Assembly (NCBI GenBank): GCA_023055425.1
Contig: JALGPY010000071.1
Span: forward strand, 62,001 to 126,000
Source: Linanthus parryae
Taxonomy: Eukaryota > Streptophyta > Magnoliopsida > Ericales > Polemoniaceae
DNA length: 64,000 nucleotides
Direction: 5' to 3'
Shown here piece after piece: positions 21,652 through 31,887 of the stretch. Under the pieces are notes generated by a model, which ran no database searches, was not told the origin of the DNA, and was given only the letters and a program-made list of their open reading frames with translations. Within the stretch, counting starts at the first letter, position 1, and every line of letters begins with the position of its first letter. The translations under genes were made by a program, and so were the position numbers.

Positions 21652-23040
21652 CTAACAAAAGATGATGACCCAAAAGAATAGGATACTCCTGAATTGAATA
21701 GGATGAAAGTATGAAGTATTATGGATTAGGAATGTACCCGACACCGCGTTAGCATTTGCTGCCTCTGTAGGATTCATCACAGTAATGAAACCCTTCGCCT
21801 GACCAGTTGTAGCTGTGGTCGCTGCAGAAGTGCCTGATGGCCGAGCTGTTGTTGCTGCTGGGGCATTCTGGAAGTTGCGATTTCCCTGGTTGTACCCAAC
21901 TTGTGGCTGATTGTAGTTGTTATACCCCCGGTTGTATCCTCCCTGATTGTTACCATTGTTGTTGTTGGATCGATATCCACCACCTTGGTTGTTGTTCCAC
22001 TGGAAATTTACACCTTGGTTACCGCCGCGATAGTTGGTGCCTCCATTGAACCTTCCATTACCACCACCACCTTGGTTGTTACTCGGTTTGTGGCACTCAT
22101 ACATCCTATGTCCCATGATTCCACAATTACGGCATTGCACTTTGTTACCCTGGCAATCTGTTCCCGGATGATTCCTTGGGCAAAACTTGCACTTGTGAGT
22201 GCGAGGAGTCGCTCCATTTCGATTTCCAAATCCACCAGAGTTTGACCCGTTCCCAGTTTGGTTGTTAGGGTTTTGCCTAAAGCGCTTATCCTCATTGCCA
22301 AATTGGTTCTTGTGCTGACCTCCTGCTGGTTGTGATTCTGCCTTACGCTTCTTGTTGTTCGCATTGTTGAGTTCAGCATATCGAGCCATGTTGATCGCCT
22401 TTCCATATGCATCCTGAAGAGTGGCAAATTGTATTGCCCCCACAGACTTCAAGACACTGTAGTTCAAACCATCAATGAAACGATCAATCTTCTCTTCCTC
22501 GGTTGGGGCTAAGGCTCCAGCAAACCTTGATAACTCCGAGAACTTCTCATAGTATTGCTCCACGGTGTCATTACCTTGTTTGAGTTCCAGGAATTCACGA
22601 AACTTCGTCTTCTTCACGTGAAAGGGATAAAATCGCTCACGCAAAGCTTTCACCAAATCCTCCCATCCAAAGTTCTCTTGTGCTTGGAGCACAACCTTGT
22701 TAGCGGTCCACCAATTGTCTGCCTCTCCCTTAAAGTAGTATGCCGCGCAAGGGACACATTGATTAGCTGGGCAGTTAACCGACTCAAAGATCTTATCGAA
22801 ATCTCTAATCCAGTCTTCAAGCAGAGTTGGATCATCCTTGCCCCTGAAGAAGTCAGGCTTCATGTAGGAAATCTTACGCGCTATATCATTTCCATGATTG
22901 TTATTATTCTCGGCAATCTGAGCTAAGTTCATGGTCATTTGCTCCAGTCGGGCGAATCGTGCTTCATGGTCCATGGTTGCTTGTTGATTTCTAGAACGGG
23001 TTCGTTTCCTGGTGTAATAGTAGTAAATCCGACCGCTCAT
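21652..23040 (-). CDS. gag: Ty3/gypsy gag polyprotein
   Basis: 462 codons. The N-terminal half carries a Retrotrans_gag domain (about residues 55-225: YMKPDFFRGKDDPTLLEDWI, YYFKGEADNWWTANK, KALRERFYPF, FRKFLEL-like). Two cysteine knuckles follow at about 284-296 (CKFCPRNHPGTDC) and 303-316 (CRNCGIMGHRMYEC), then a Gly/Asn-rich tail to about residue 400. Gag packages element RNA into particles in the cytoplasm. The frame ends shortly after SGTFLIHN, which in complete gypsy elements is the start of the protease, and about 22 unrelated residues close it. The pol region was therefore deleted just at the gag-protease junction. The open frame suggests recent activity in trans. Confidence 0.9.
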   Translation of the reverse strand: MSGRIYYYYTRKRTRSRNQQATMDHEARFARLEQMTMNLAQIAENNNNHGNDIARKISYMKPDFFRGKDDPTLLEDWIRDFDKIFESVNCPANQCVPCAAYYFKGEADNWWTANKVVLQAQENFGWEDLVKALRERFYPFHVKKTKFREFLELKQGNDTVEQYYEKFSELSRFAGALAPTEEEKIDRFIDGLNYSVLKSVGAIQFATLQDAYGKAINMARYAELNNANNKKRKAESQPAGGQHKNQFGNEDKRFRQNPNNQTGNGSNSGGFGNRNGATPRTHKCKFCPRNHPGTDCQGNKVQCRNCGIMGHRMYECHKPSNNQGGGGNGRFNGGTNYRGGNQGVNFQWNNNQGGGYRSNNNNGNNQGGYNRGYNNYNQPQVGYNQGNRNFQNAPAATTARPSGTSAATTATTGQAKGFITVMNPTEAANANAVSGTFLIHNTSYFHPIQFRSILFFWVIIFC

Positions 23041-23658
23041 TATCCTATTTCCAAATGACTACTACTTAATAATAGAACATACGCACACCAAAAAGTATTA
23101 ATCAGATAAGTCACATAAGCATAGTATCAAAACAACCGACTCTCACGAGGATAGAATGGTAGTGGGAGGGTGGGAAAACGTAGAAAGATAGAGGACGTAA
23201 AGCTAATCTTCATTGGTGGATACTCCAAACCTGCGTCACCGATCACCTCCAATTCCGGCTTACCGAGAAGCTTCCACGAGGAAAGAAGGTCGTAGGGTCA
23301 TCTAAGTCGAAATATCGCTACTCTCTTGTCGATAAAATAATATAATGAGCCTAAAGCAACTTATTCACGTATAGCATGATATCCACAAACATGAAGCAAA
23401 GAAGAATCACATCTTACAAGTAGGTAAATAACCTTCATATGGACAAATGTCCCAATAATCAATTAAAAGCTTAATCAACGAGTAAGCACATGAATTGTCT
23501 AAGCACATAAGTTACCCACACCCCCTCGGCTTGTTTACTTATTAACTTTCCAAGTTTTAGTCTTTCCTAGTCCAATTATTAAAATTTTGAAAAGATTTTC
23601 CCTTTGCGATTAACTGGTTAATTAATCCTAGTTCTTTTAGGTAAGGTTACGAAGCCGG

Positions 23659-23670
23659 GCTCTGATACCA
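23659..23670 (-). other. Primer-binding site of gypsy element
   Basis: TGGTATCAGAGC on the minus strand, complementary to the 3' end of initiator tRNA-Met, two bases from the LTR edge. Confidence 0.88.
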
Positions 23671-23672
23671 CC

Positions 23673-26600
23673 TGCAACACCCCGCGATTCCAGGCCTAGC
23701 CCAAAACCGCTAAGATGTCCCCGCACGAGGAGTTTTACCTCATTGTGAACGGAGTAGAACGTCGGCCTCGTACCAAACCATAAAGAACAAACTTCTAATT
23801 CAAATTCAAAATCATCTTTATTACAATAAAGGAAATGACCGAACGCGGTCCTTAACATGAAAACTTGAAAACAAACCAAATTGTTTGAAAAGAAACAAAA
23901 ACAAGAAACTGATAATTTATTCCGTGAGAGCTAAAGTGATTCCTCGATCCAAGCTAGTGATTCGTTTCCCCAGAGCATGCAGCGGTGCTAACCTGTGGGT
24001 TTTCAAATAGCAAAAGCCGACCACAGTTTTTCTAAAAGTCAGTTTAAACTGAGTAAGAAATACCTCAACATGTAAACAGATGATTGGGCACATAATTCAA
24101 AAATAAGTAAAGGAGAAAGTAAAGGAAATGATGATTAAAGCTTTAAATTGAGATCACAAAGGCAAACAAGAAAGGTAAAGGGATAAACTTGGATTTGACA
24201 TTCCAACTCAATCTTTCTTATTAAAGTCCTCTTCTGAAACTTTTCTGGCGGCCACCTGGCCACGTGCCACGGGAGCAGCTAGCTCTACTGCCCCATGAGC
24301 CCCAGAAATTAAACATTGTACGAGCGAATGCAGAGTTCCCGCCTGCCTCGGAAATAAATAACTCAGGGTTACTTCGCGGGTCTATCAAACCCTACTTCAA
24401 CCCGGCAGTTGTGAAAGCCCCTCTAAATATGGCCTTCCCGCCTCAATACTGACCTACAAGACCTTAAGTGTCGACACCCCCTAGAGGTTAGCAACTCCAC
24501 TAGAGTAGTACAAGTAGGAACCCCCAAGTCCTCATGGTAGTGTAGGACTATGGGTACCAAGGGTACGCCAGAGTTTGGCTCCCAAAATCTCTTGACCAGA
24601 ACGTATGGTCCTTAACAATATAATCACCGAAGTGAACTAAAGAAGAGCTCGTACAAGTTATCTTTCACTTTACGTTACTTAGTGTCTTATGAATATTTCT
24701 TGAAAGAAGATGATTCTCGATCCAAACCAGGTATTCAAAACCAATAGGGAAAGCAAGGATTACAGTGCTAATCAGTTCCAAGATGAACATAACTCATACT
24801 TTCAAGAGAGAGATCTCAGTTTCACAATTTGTGCCAAAGTAGACATGATTTTCAGAGTTTCAACAAATGGATAGTACGATAATCAAAACGGTAACAAATT
24901 TGGCACATAACACATCTTGGAAACTCATTTTGATGGTAGAAGAGTCGAGCATATAACTTACTTGGATTTAAGAAAGCTCCACACACACAAGCAAGCACGA
25001 AAACTAGTACTCGTCGTACGGGTTCTCAATGAACTGATCGTCTACGAACCCTACAATAGTTGAATAATCCTAACATTAATACACGACCAATCTCATACCA
25101 CAAATTCAATCGTGCCCATATGCAAATGCAAAGAATATTCCCCCGACTAGCAAACAATAAAATTTACACGACTCTAGTATTAGAAAAGCATATTAATTTA
25201 TAAAGTTAAGAAAATAAAATAAATAAAACAAAGACAATTAAATGTAGGATTTAGACTATTATATATTATACTTAGGAAAAAGCTATTTATAATTAGTATT
25301 TAGAAAAGAGTAGAATATTTAAAGTTGATAATAGTATTAAAGAAAAGTTAACTTTAATTATTAAAAGAGAAAATATCTAATTATAAACAATATATATATA
25401 TATATATATTTATAAGGAAGAATCTTGAAATAAAATATAAATGTAAAGCTATATAATATCTCAAGAAACAATACTCTTATTTATTAATAAATATTTAATT
25501 GTATTAATAAAAACTCTTCTTATGAAATCATACTATATAACTTATATTTAAATTCATGATAAAGAAACTAACTTAATTATAGTTAAATATTAATAAAGAA
25601 ATTAATAATTATAAGTATGAAAGTAAATAACAGATTCTAGTTAATAATTATGGCCTCCCTCAAAGTTTCTGAAAATACAACAATAACCACCCCCACAGAT
25701 TTCATAAAACTCCAAAAACGACACCCCTAACCACATCAAATCTCTCATTCAAAGCCATCTTCTTCTCCTTCACTCCCAACCACATACACAGAGATATATA
25801 TATACTAGTCGACGAAAATTGAAATCAACGAACTGAAAGAAATCAAGACTCACTGGAATGGTAAAAACGAAGAACCGAATTGGTGAAGTCCGACCGTGAC
25901 TTGAACGAAGACAGAGGGGTGACGAGCTAGGTCTGAAAGTGCAGCACTATTGCTGCTTCAGGGTTGCCTGGACGAGCTGGAGGCACTGGTCGGAACAATT
26001 GAAGGGACGGCGAAGACCGGCTGGTGAATTCACCGAGTTTCGGCGTCGGAAAATCCGGGTCAGGACTTCGGGTCGGCGCAGAGCAGAGGCGTTGTGGAGG
26101 CTCTGTTACACTCTGATGTCCGCCGGTTGATGGAGAGGGAGGAGGCGAGTTGTTTGTGGTGGGTTTCCGCCGGAAATTGCAGGGGGTTGAGTGGTGGTGT
26201 TGGCGGTGGTTCTGGAAAACAAAAACAGAGCACTGGTTCTGTTTTCTTCGGCAACACAGAGGGTGTGTGGGTGAGATGGAGGACGTCTGATAGAGGGAGA
26301 CGTTGATATATAAGTGGACTGGTGGAGTTGAGGAGGTCGTGGGAGAAGGTTGTGGTGATCGTGAAGGAGAAGAGGGGGGTCTGTTTTCCGATCGGTTACA
26401 GAGAGAGGGAGAGAATTTAGTGGGTTTACACCCAAGTTCAGTTAAAGACACTTTAACCCCCACATTTATGTTTAGTAAACTACAAACACATACCCCCCTA
26501 TTGCTTAGGAAAAGCTAAAACTAACCCACAACTTTAGAAAAGGTAGACATAACTTAGGAAACTTACACTAACAACCCCACACTTCATGAAATAATACTAA

Positions 26601-26787
26601 TAGCCCTATTTAAAAATAGGGGTATTACATCACCTTCCCCTTAGAACAACGCTTCGTCCTCGAAGCGTAAAACAGTAACTCCCCAGAGAAAATATTTTGC
26701 CTATATGCATGATGCAAGGATGAAATTTCTAATGCGTTGGAAAACGCAATTATCATACTAAAAGCGAACAACATAAAGGGTATTTCA
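23673..26787 (-). repeat. 5' LTR of gypsy element, complete
   Basis: 3115 bases with TG...CA ends (TGAAATACCC to GGTGTTGCA on the minus strand). It holds the promoter of the element. Open frames on both strands in its GC-rich part (25927-26463) are Pro/Ser-rich and low-complexity, and I do not regard them as genes. Confidence 0.92.
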
Positions 26788-26980
26788 TTCGTTCCTTTGC
26801 ACTTCTGTAGACGCCATTTGCATACTGTACCCTTTCTTTAACCCTCTCCATCTCCGTTTTGTCGAGTTTCGTTTCCATAAGGAAAACGATGTTTGGGGAT
26901 AGGAGCCTCAACTGCTCCTTCAAAGCTCGGACCGCACGTGGTTTCCCCAACCCACGTACGTTCCAGCTTACGAGACTCAT
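26788..26980 (-). pseudogene. LINE ORF2: endonuclease N-terminal part
   Basis: Starts MSLVSWNVRGLGKPRAVRAL and LSPNIVFLMETKL, the first motif of the LINE apurinic-like endonuclease with its Asn (WNVRGLG) and the metal-binding Glu (METKL). It stops at RSAKER where the gypsy LTR begins. The domain resumes at 18370 with GGLALLWDSKV, so the gypsy element cut ORF2 about 65 codons in. Confidence 0.9.
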
Positions 26981-27127
26981 TGTGCTCGGCGGCCCTGGCT
27001 ACCAGGTGCCGCCGTTGTTGCATCAAGTGTAGTGAGAGAGCTTTCATCCCTCGCGTTTTTTGTGATAGTGGCTGTGAGAAGTTTCTTCTCCAAATTGATG
27101 GCGCGAATTTTGTTCCCCCCTTTTGAG

Positions 27128-28367
27128 CTACTGTCCGTGTTTGGGGGAGGGCTTACGCTTAGGAGACGATGGGGCTTTGTCCTTCGCGTTTTTTGCCATT
27201 CTAGCCGCTTCCTTCCAATTCATTCCTTTGTTGATTCGTAATCCCCCGCTTTCCACTTCGGACTGTGTATTCTGAGTTCCTTTAGCGTTTTCGAGGTTGT
27301 TAACCATGGCTGCTACACCCTGTATTTTTGAGCTTCCCTCTTCCCCATTGCTTCCTTCCGTGCTCTCAACATCATCTATAGCAGTTTTGTTGGTCGATTG
27401 TTTCCCGGTAGCAATTGCCTCCTTCTCGCCTGTTTCCTTTGGATCTTGGGCTGGTATATTTATGTCTGCTGCCTTCGCTCCTGTTTCTTCCTCCGGCGGG
27501 TATTGATCCTCCCTTTCATTCACTTCCTCCATATCAATGTTTTCTCCGTTCCGATCTACTGTTCTCTCCCCATCTCGCCTGCCTTTATCTTCCCCTTCCG
27601 GTGCGTTCTGCCGAGCTCTTGCTGTCTCACTTCTTTGCTGTGGTGCCACTCTCCTTTTTGGGGCAGGTTGGAACAGTAGCCATGTCCCATATCCCGGATC
27701 CACTCCTTCCTCTAACATGGTTTGCCTTTTAGCACACGATCCGGCATATTTTGGGGACTCATTCGTAGCGGAAGTCAATCCAGACCTTATCGCCCTTTAT
27801 TCTCCCAAACACTCCCCTTCGCAAAGGTTTTGTGCATGGGATTCTTGTACGGATCCGAACGTACGGTGAGATATCGTCATGATACATCTTCGGATCAGAG
27901 TTTAGCACCTCTCCAAGTGGCTCCACTGCTTTGATTCCCGCTGCTTCCTTGATTAGGTGGATCGGCAGGCTTAAGACTTGGATCCAGACATCGAAGTTCT
28001 CGAACTGTATCGCATCAATATCCCTACCCAACTCCCAGTCTTGTAGCAATAGGATCTGGCCCTCAAAATTCCAAGGACCTCCTCCCTTCACCCTATTCAT
28101 GCAAGTTACTGACGGGAATCGAAAGATAAAGGTGTTAAACTGTACCTCAAAGATCTGGACTTTTGCTCCATCAATCCAAATCCTCTGAAAGAAGGCTATC
28201 ATTGCTTCCCTGTTAATCCTTGATTCGCCAACAAACTTTCCAATCAAACAGTTGACGAACTCTTTTTCGGATTCCTCGCAGAACTCGTCGTCAAACAGAA
28301 CTTCCGTCTCTTCTTCGTCCTGTGTGTACATCCACTCATGGCTTTGATCCTGCGCCATCTTGGCCAT
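27128..28367 (-). pseudogene. LINE ORF1 (DUF4283-like RNA-binding protein)
   Basis: The frame 28367-27759 begins MAKMAQDQSHEWMYTQDEEE and has the DUF4283 pattern typical of plant LINE ORF1: FQRIWIDGAKVQIFEV, FRFPS, GGPWNFEGQILLLQDWELG, FENFDVWIQVLSLPIHL and KVWIDFRYE. A TGA then interrupts, followed by a decayed zinc-knuckle segment with a second stop and a shift. The C-terminal part continues in another frame (27778-27128) from YGTWLLF through an acidic, low-complexity tail. ORF1 proteins bind the element RNA. This one cannot be made as a single protein. Confidence 0.85.
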
Positions 28368-28497
28368 TGGGTCCTCGATCGTACTTGCTGAGATCCGTTG
28401 CCTCTTGCTGGTAGAGGCGTATGTATCGTAAGGGTTTGCTAGGGTTTCTTAGGGTTTCTTAGGGTTCTCTCTCTAGAGAGAACTTTTTTTTTTGGGT
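28368..28497 (-). promoter_or_regulatory. LINE 5' UTR with telo-box-like repeats
   Basis: On the minus strand three close AAACCCTA/AACCCTAAG words (28435-28466) precede ORF1. AAACCCTA is the plant telo-box found in 5' regions of genes for translation components, so these may act as promoter or leader elements. A short palindrome, CTCTCTAGAGAG, lies at the 5' end. Confidence 0.5.
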
Positions 28498-28512
28498 CCA
28501 AAATTAGCTTCT

Positions 28513-28640
28513 AGGTATACACTCACATCCATGAATGACTTTTTTCTGAAATTAATTTAGCTTTTAGGTATACATTCACATCCAACTCCAAGGATGACTT
28601 TGGCATATTAAATATTTGGGTTTAGTACTTTAGTTAGAAT

Positions 28641-28698
<58 letters not shown>

Positions 28699-29515
28699 CC
28701 TTCCCATGTATGTGAACCTGGACTTAAATACATCTACGCAGTTGTTGAATGTTTTTTTCCAGCTTCAATTTCTTTTGACTACGCCTAGAAGCTGGATCGA
28801 AATATCAACCAATGTCTCACAAACAATACCGGTTTGGAGAGAGTAAGAGTATTACATTTGCAGAAGCAAATCCTTAAGCTTCTTTTCTAGCAAGTACCCT
28901 GATTCTTGGTAAGCGACATCTTATAACTAAATCCCAAACAAATCTCAGTGATATGTAAATCTTTCAGAACCTTTTATGTGTTCCTAAATTTAGCCTAACA
29001 CTCTGGTTTCGTGGTGTCCTTGATGTTAACTGTATGAGGATGTTTGAAACCCTAGAAAATTACACCAATATTCAGCGATATTTGAGAGGGATAGTGAGAG
29101 GAAGAGGAGGGGAAGAGAGTGAAGGAGATTAACATACCTGTAGCCGCTGCACCGAAGATCACGACGACGACGGAAGAGGAGACAACAAAGTCAGAAGACT
29201 GCAACTGTTTTTGTTTCGAGTTGCGATTGCAACCGATTCAACTTGCTACTGCAACCGATTCATTCAACTGCTTCTACTCTCTCTTGATCTCACTGAATTG
29301 GATGAAGAAAGGGCGGCGATGGATCCATAGAAAGCGATGGATCGATGTAATGGGGGAGGTAGAGGGGGACGTGGGTGAGAAAAGGGTTGAAAAATTGAGC
29401 GGCCAATAATGTAACTTTTCACTTCGCTGGCCCGATTTTTTAGTATTTTCATATTAGCCACGGTTAATTCCGTGGCAATTTTGCTTTTAAGTTCCGTTTG
29501 CCACTCGGAGTATAA
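28513..29515. other. CACTA right interior with poly(T) tract, no gene recognised
   Basis: Sequence between the LINE and the right end of the CACTA element. It includes a partial duplication (TAGGTATACACTCACATCCA and a near copy 55 bases on), the T55 run, and a short open frame at 29119-29409 without recognisable domain. Subterminal GCCACGG words begin near 29455. Confidence 0.5.
28642..28696. repeat. Poly(T) run of 55 bases
   Basis: Uninterrupted T run between AGTTAGAATG and ATCCTTCCC. It may be the tail of an older retroposed sequence on the minus strand, but no recognisable element body adjoins it. Confidence 0.85.
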
Positions 29516-29808
29516 GGGCATCTCCAATAGTAGTAGGTATTTTTTGCATGTTCTAAATTTTGCATGGCATGCATTTGTAATTTTTCTCCAGCAGTAAAAT
29601 GCAATTTATACATTTGTATACATATTAAGGATGCATGGGAGGAGAGAGATAGACACAAAATTTTGCATGCCTACTTTCTTGCTAGCTATTAATGGAGAGG
29701 AGGATGCATGTTCTGCAAAATGCATGAGCATATGCATTGTCTATTGGAGGTCAATTTTTCATCATATTCTTTATATTTTGAATTTTGGATAGACTATTGG
29801 AGATGCCC
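29516..29808. mobile_element. PIF/Harbinger-type MITE
   Basis: 293 bases with perfect 15-bp terminal inverted repeats (GGGCATCTCCAATAG and its complement) and a TAA target duplication on both sides (29513-29515 and 29809-29811). No coding capacity. It is inserted in the right subterminal region of the CACTA element. Confidence 0.88.
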
Positions 29809-29973
29809 TAAGGTACTGTGGTTAAATCATAATGTTGCCACGGTTTTTTTTATAACCGTGGCTGATATAAAATAAATTAACCTCGGCTAAATACCGTGGT
29901 AAATAATACTTCTTGCCACAATTGTTACCCGTGGCTAATTTTAGTGTGGCCAAAAAACATTTTTCTGGTAGTG
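29809..29973. repeat. CACTA right subterminal repeats and terminal inverted repeat
   Basis: CCGTGG/GCCACGG words recur at short spacing up to the terminal CTGGTAGTG. Together with 29455-29512 this is the right subterminal region. Confidence 0.8.
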
Positions 29974-30857
29974 TATATTATTTCAAGAGACTGCTGGCAA
30001 TGCTACATCTACCACCATGTCCTTATGGTTTTTCAATGTCCGAATAAAGTTAACTGTTCCTTTTCATTTACAATGTGTTGATTTTGTGGGCTGTTCCAAT
30101 GGGTTAGTATGCTTGTCTTTCTGGACAAATTCGCTATGTTTGAAAGGGTTCATAGTCTGGAACCCTGCCACTGGAAAGTTTAGGATAATTGATGCACACC
30201 ATGGGTATCAAGAGGGCGACTATATAACTCGCTGTGGATTTTGTTTTGATTCAGTCTCGGGCACGTTTAAGGTGGCACAGCTTGAGTTTCCGGACGATAT
30301 TGTGGAAGTTTATATGTTTACGTCAAAGGACAATACTTGGAATTTGGTGCATCAAGAAGCTATTGATCAGTCAATCAACTATATGTCGAGAACAATATGC
30401 GTAGGGACACGCATGTACTGGGACAAAACCCTGTCATATGGCAGACACGGGGGTATACCGTATTTCGACATGGCTGATGAGTTGGTTAAGTTCTTATTTC
30501 TACCGGAAGGGGTCTTCAGTTTCGAGAAACTTGTGGGTTACAAAGACACAGTCGCTTTTTTTGTTCGTATAAATCGCACCGGTGTTAGTAATAAATTTGA
30601 AGTCTGGGAGCTCAAGGATGGTTCATGGTACTGGTGAATCATTGTGGCAACCAAAAACTGTTAGCCCGTCAGTGGACGTTGAGTCCGCAGAAGGCTTTTT
30701 GTGCAAAGGCAAGGTTAACTGGGTTGTTTTGCGTAATTTCTGCTCAGCGGTGTTCCTGTGCAACCCCAAAACTGGCAAGACAAAGGAGTTAACGGGAGTA
30801 CAACCCTGGGGTCTGAACTTCAGTTTCTACCGTGAGAGTTTTGCTTCAGTTTACTGA
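29974..30857 (+). pseudogene. F-box protein gene, 3' part, copy 1
   Basis: The reading resumes from the 5' part across the CACTA element in the same frame (left codons G-F-S, right codons I-L-F-Q-E). It encodes the F-box-associated interaction region: VDFVGCSNGLVCLSFWTN, GFIVWNPATGKFRIID, GFCFDSVSGTFKVAQLEF, then KFEVWELKDGS and VFLCNPKTGKTKEL, ending SFYRESFASVY. Such a domain binds substrates of SCF ubiquitin ligases. A one-base insertion at about 30625, absent from copy 2, shifts the frame and creates a stop at 30637; the last 70 codons lie in the next frame. With the 5' frameshift and the transposon this copy is dead. Confidence 0.87.
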
Positions 30858-31548
30858 TCATCTGAACAAAGAAGCCATCCAAACATCTGATACGGGTCAA
30901 CGCATCCAATGCACTGCGATGTCAAGCATCTAGTTAATTAGTTATTTAGTTATTTCATTCGTTGTTAGTGATTAAATATTTTATTTCATTATTTAGTTAA
31001 ATTAGCGGAGCTCTTGTATTTTTAAGTGAAGGAGTTCTTGAAAGTGTGTGTCTTGCTCATGATTTTTTTTACCTTGGCTGTTTTATGATTTCTCATTAGA
31101 TTTTTAATTTTCCAGTATTTCCATATCAAACTGAACGCATTTGATACAACCGCGATTGGTGGATGGCGGCTAGTACTAGTCCGCTGTGGACTAGCACTGT
31201 GTCTGTTCCATGAAAGGAGCATAACTGTCTCTGAGAGAGCAGATATATCTGATTCACTGCCAATATATCTGGAGCTGTGACCACATTAGACGAATTGTAT
31301 CAGAAGCAAAATTGTTGCATTGAAGGGTGAAACCAAATTATGTTTACTGCAAATATAACTGAAGTTTATGTTCACTCCGAATCTTAGATGCTGCCAATTC
31401 ATTTTTTGTAATAGGTTCTTGATAAGTTACCTTCTCTGTACCTGGTCACTGAATTAGATGTTGATAGTAACGCTTTCTCGCCGAAATTCTAGAAAGAAAT
31501 CTATGTCTATTTTTGTTGAAGGAAAAATTAACCTTAACTTTTGAGCAG
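30858..31548. other. Duplicated spacer between F-box and MBD13-like exon
   Basis: No coding region seen. The stretch matches 43479-44171 almost base for base. It would hold the F-box 3' UTR and the last intron of the next gene. Confidence 0.6.
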
Positions 31549-31887
31549 GAACTGGAGGATAACACAGATGTGAAGCTCCACCCATTTGGTGATTCGTGGT
31601 CGGATCCATGCCTAGAATTTGCTATCAAGACACTAACAGGGACGTTACCGGATACAGATCATATGGACACTGAGTTTCACTTCATGCAAGAATTTGGCAC
31701 CTCCTCTAGCACCAATGTTGATAGTTGCTTAACACTTCTTGATTTCAGCTCACCTTCTTCATCCTTCCACAGTAACGTTCCGCCCGGTTTTGAGGTGTCA
31801 GCGAAGCAGCCTGTTGCTGCACAACAGTTTGATGGAACCCCTAGTTTCTGGCATCCGGAAAATGCCCCTTCCCAGCCTAAAAGGTGA
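31549..31887 (+). pseudogene. Isolated last exon, MBD13-like, copy 1
   Basis: An open exon follows a TTTTGAGCAG acceptor and starts ELEDNTDVKLHPFGDSWSDP, then CLEFAIKTLTG, and ends in a Ser/Pro/Gln-rich tail with PENAPSQPKR and a stop. The phrase FGDSWSDPCLEFA.KTLTG is what I recall from the C-terminus of plant methyl-CpG-binding domain protein 13; this rests on memory and is tentative. No MBD domain or upstream exon is present in the window, so this is a gene fragment carried in the duplicated unit. Confidence 0.45.

Larger units (their letters stand above)
18371..26787 (-). mobile_element. Gag-only Ty3/gypsy retrotransposon with 3.1 kb LTRs (TR-GAG-like)
   Basis: Two almost identical repeats of about 3.1 kb flank a 2.2 kb core that encodes a gypsy-type gag and nothing else. 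The primer-binding site TGGTATCAGAGC lies at 23659-23670 (minus), two bases from the right LTR. A polypurine tract (AAGGGGAAAGTGA on the minus strand) abuts the left LTR at 21447. Protease, RT, RNase H and integrase are absent, so the element depends on a partner. It inserted in the LINE endonuclease. The left LTR has lost its outer ~45 bases and the target duplication. Confidence 0.9.
14399..28497 (-). mobile_element. L1-type LINE, full length, split by a gypsy element
   Basis: A 15-base target duplication, CCAAAATTAGCTTCT, lies on both sides (14384-14398 and 28498-28512). The poly(A) tail appears as T35 at 14399-14433. Reading leftward the order is 5' UTR (28497-28368), ORF1 with a DUF4283-like domain, then ORF2 with endonuclease, reverse transcriptase, zf-RVT and RNase H. 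After removing the 8.4 kb gypsy insertion (18371-26787) about 5.7 kb remain, a normal full length. Stops and frameshifts in both ORFs make it inactive. Confidence 0.93.
9656..29973 (-). mobile_element. CACTA (En/Spm) transposon, carrying nested LINE, gypsy element and MITEs
   Basis: The left end is CACTACTAGAATTATTGGC. The right end, read on the minus strand, is CACTACCAGAAAAATG. Both are followed by hundreds of bases of subterminal repeats built on GCCACGG/CCGTGGC, the classic CACTA layout. It splits an F-box gene. Flanking trinucleotides differ (TTC left, TAT right), so a target duplication is not preserved. After removing nested insertions about 5.3 kb remain. A degraded Ptta/En-Spm-type transposase segment (12125-12616, minus) gives the orientation. 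I did not find a TNPD-type catalytic transposase, so it is probably non-autonomous. Confidence 0.85.
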
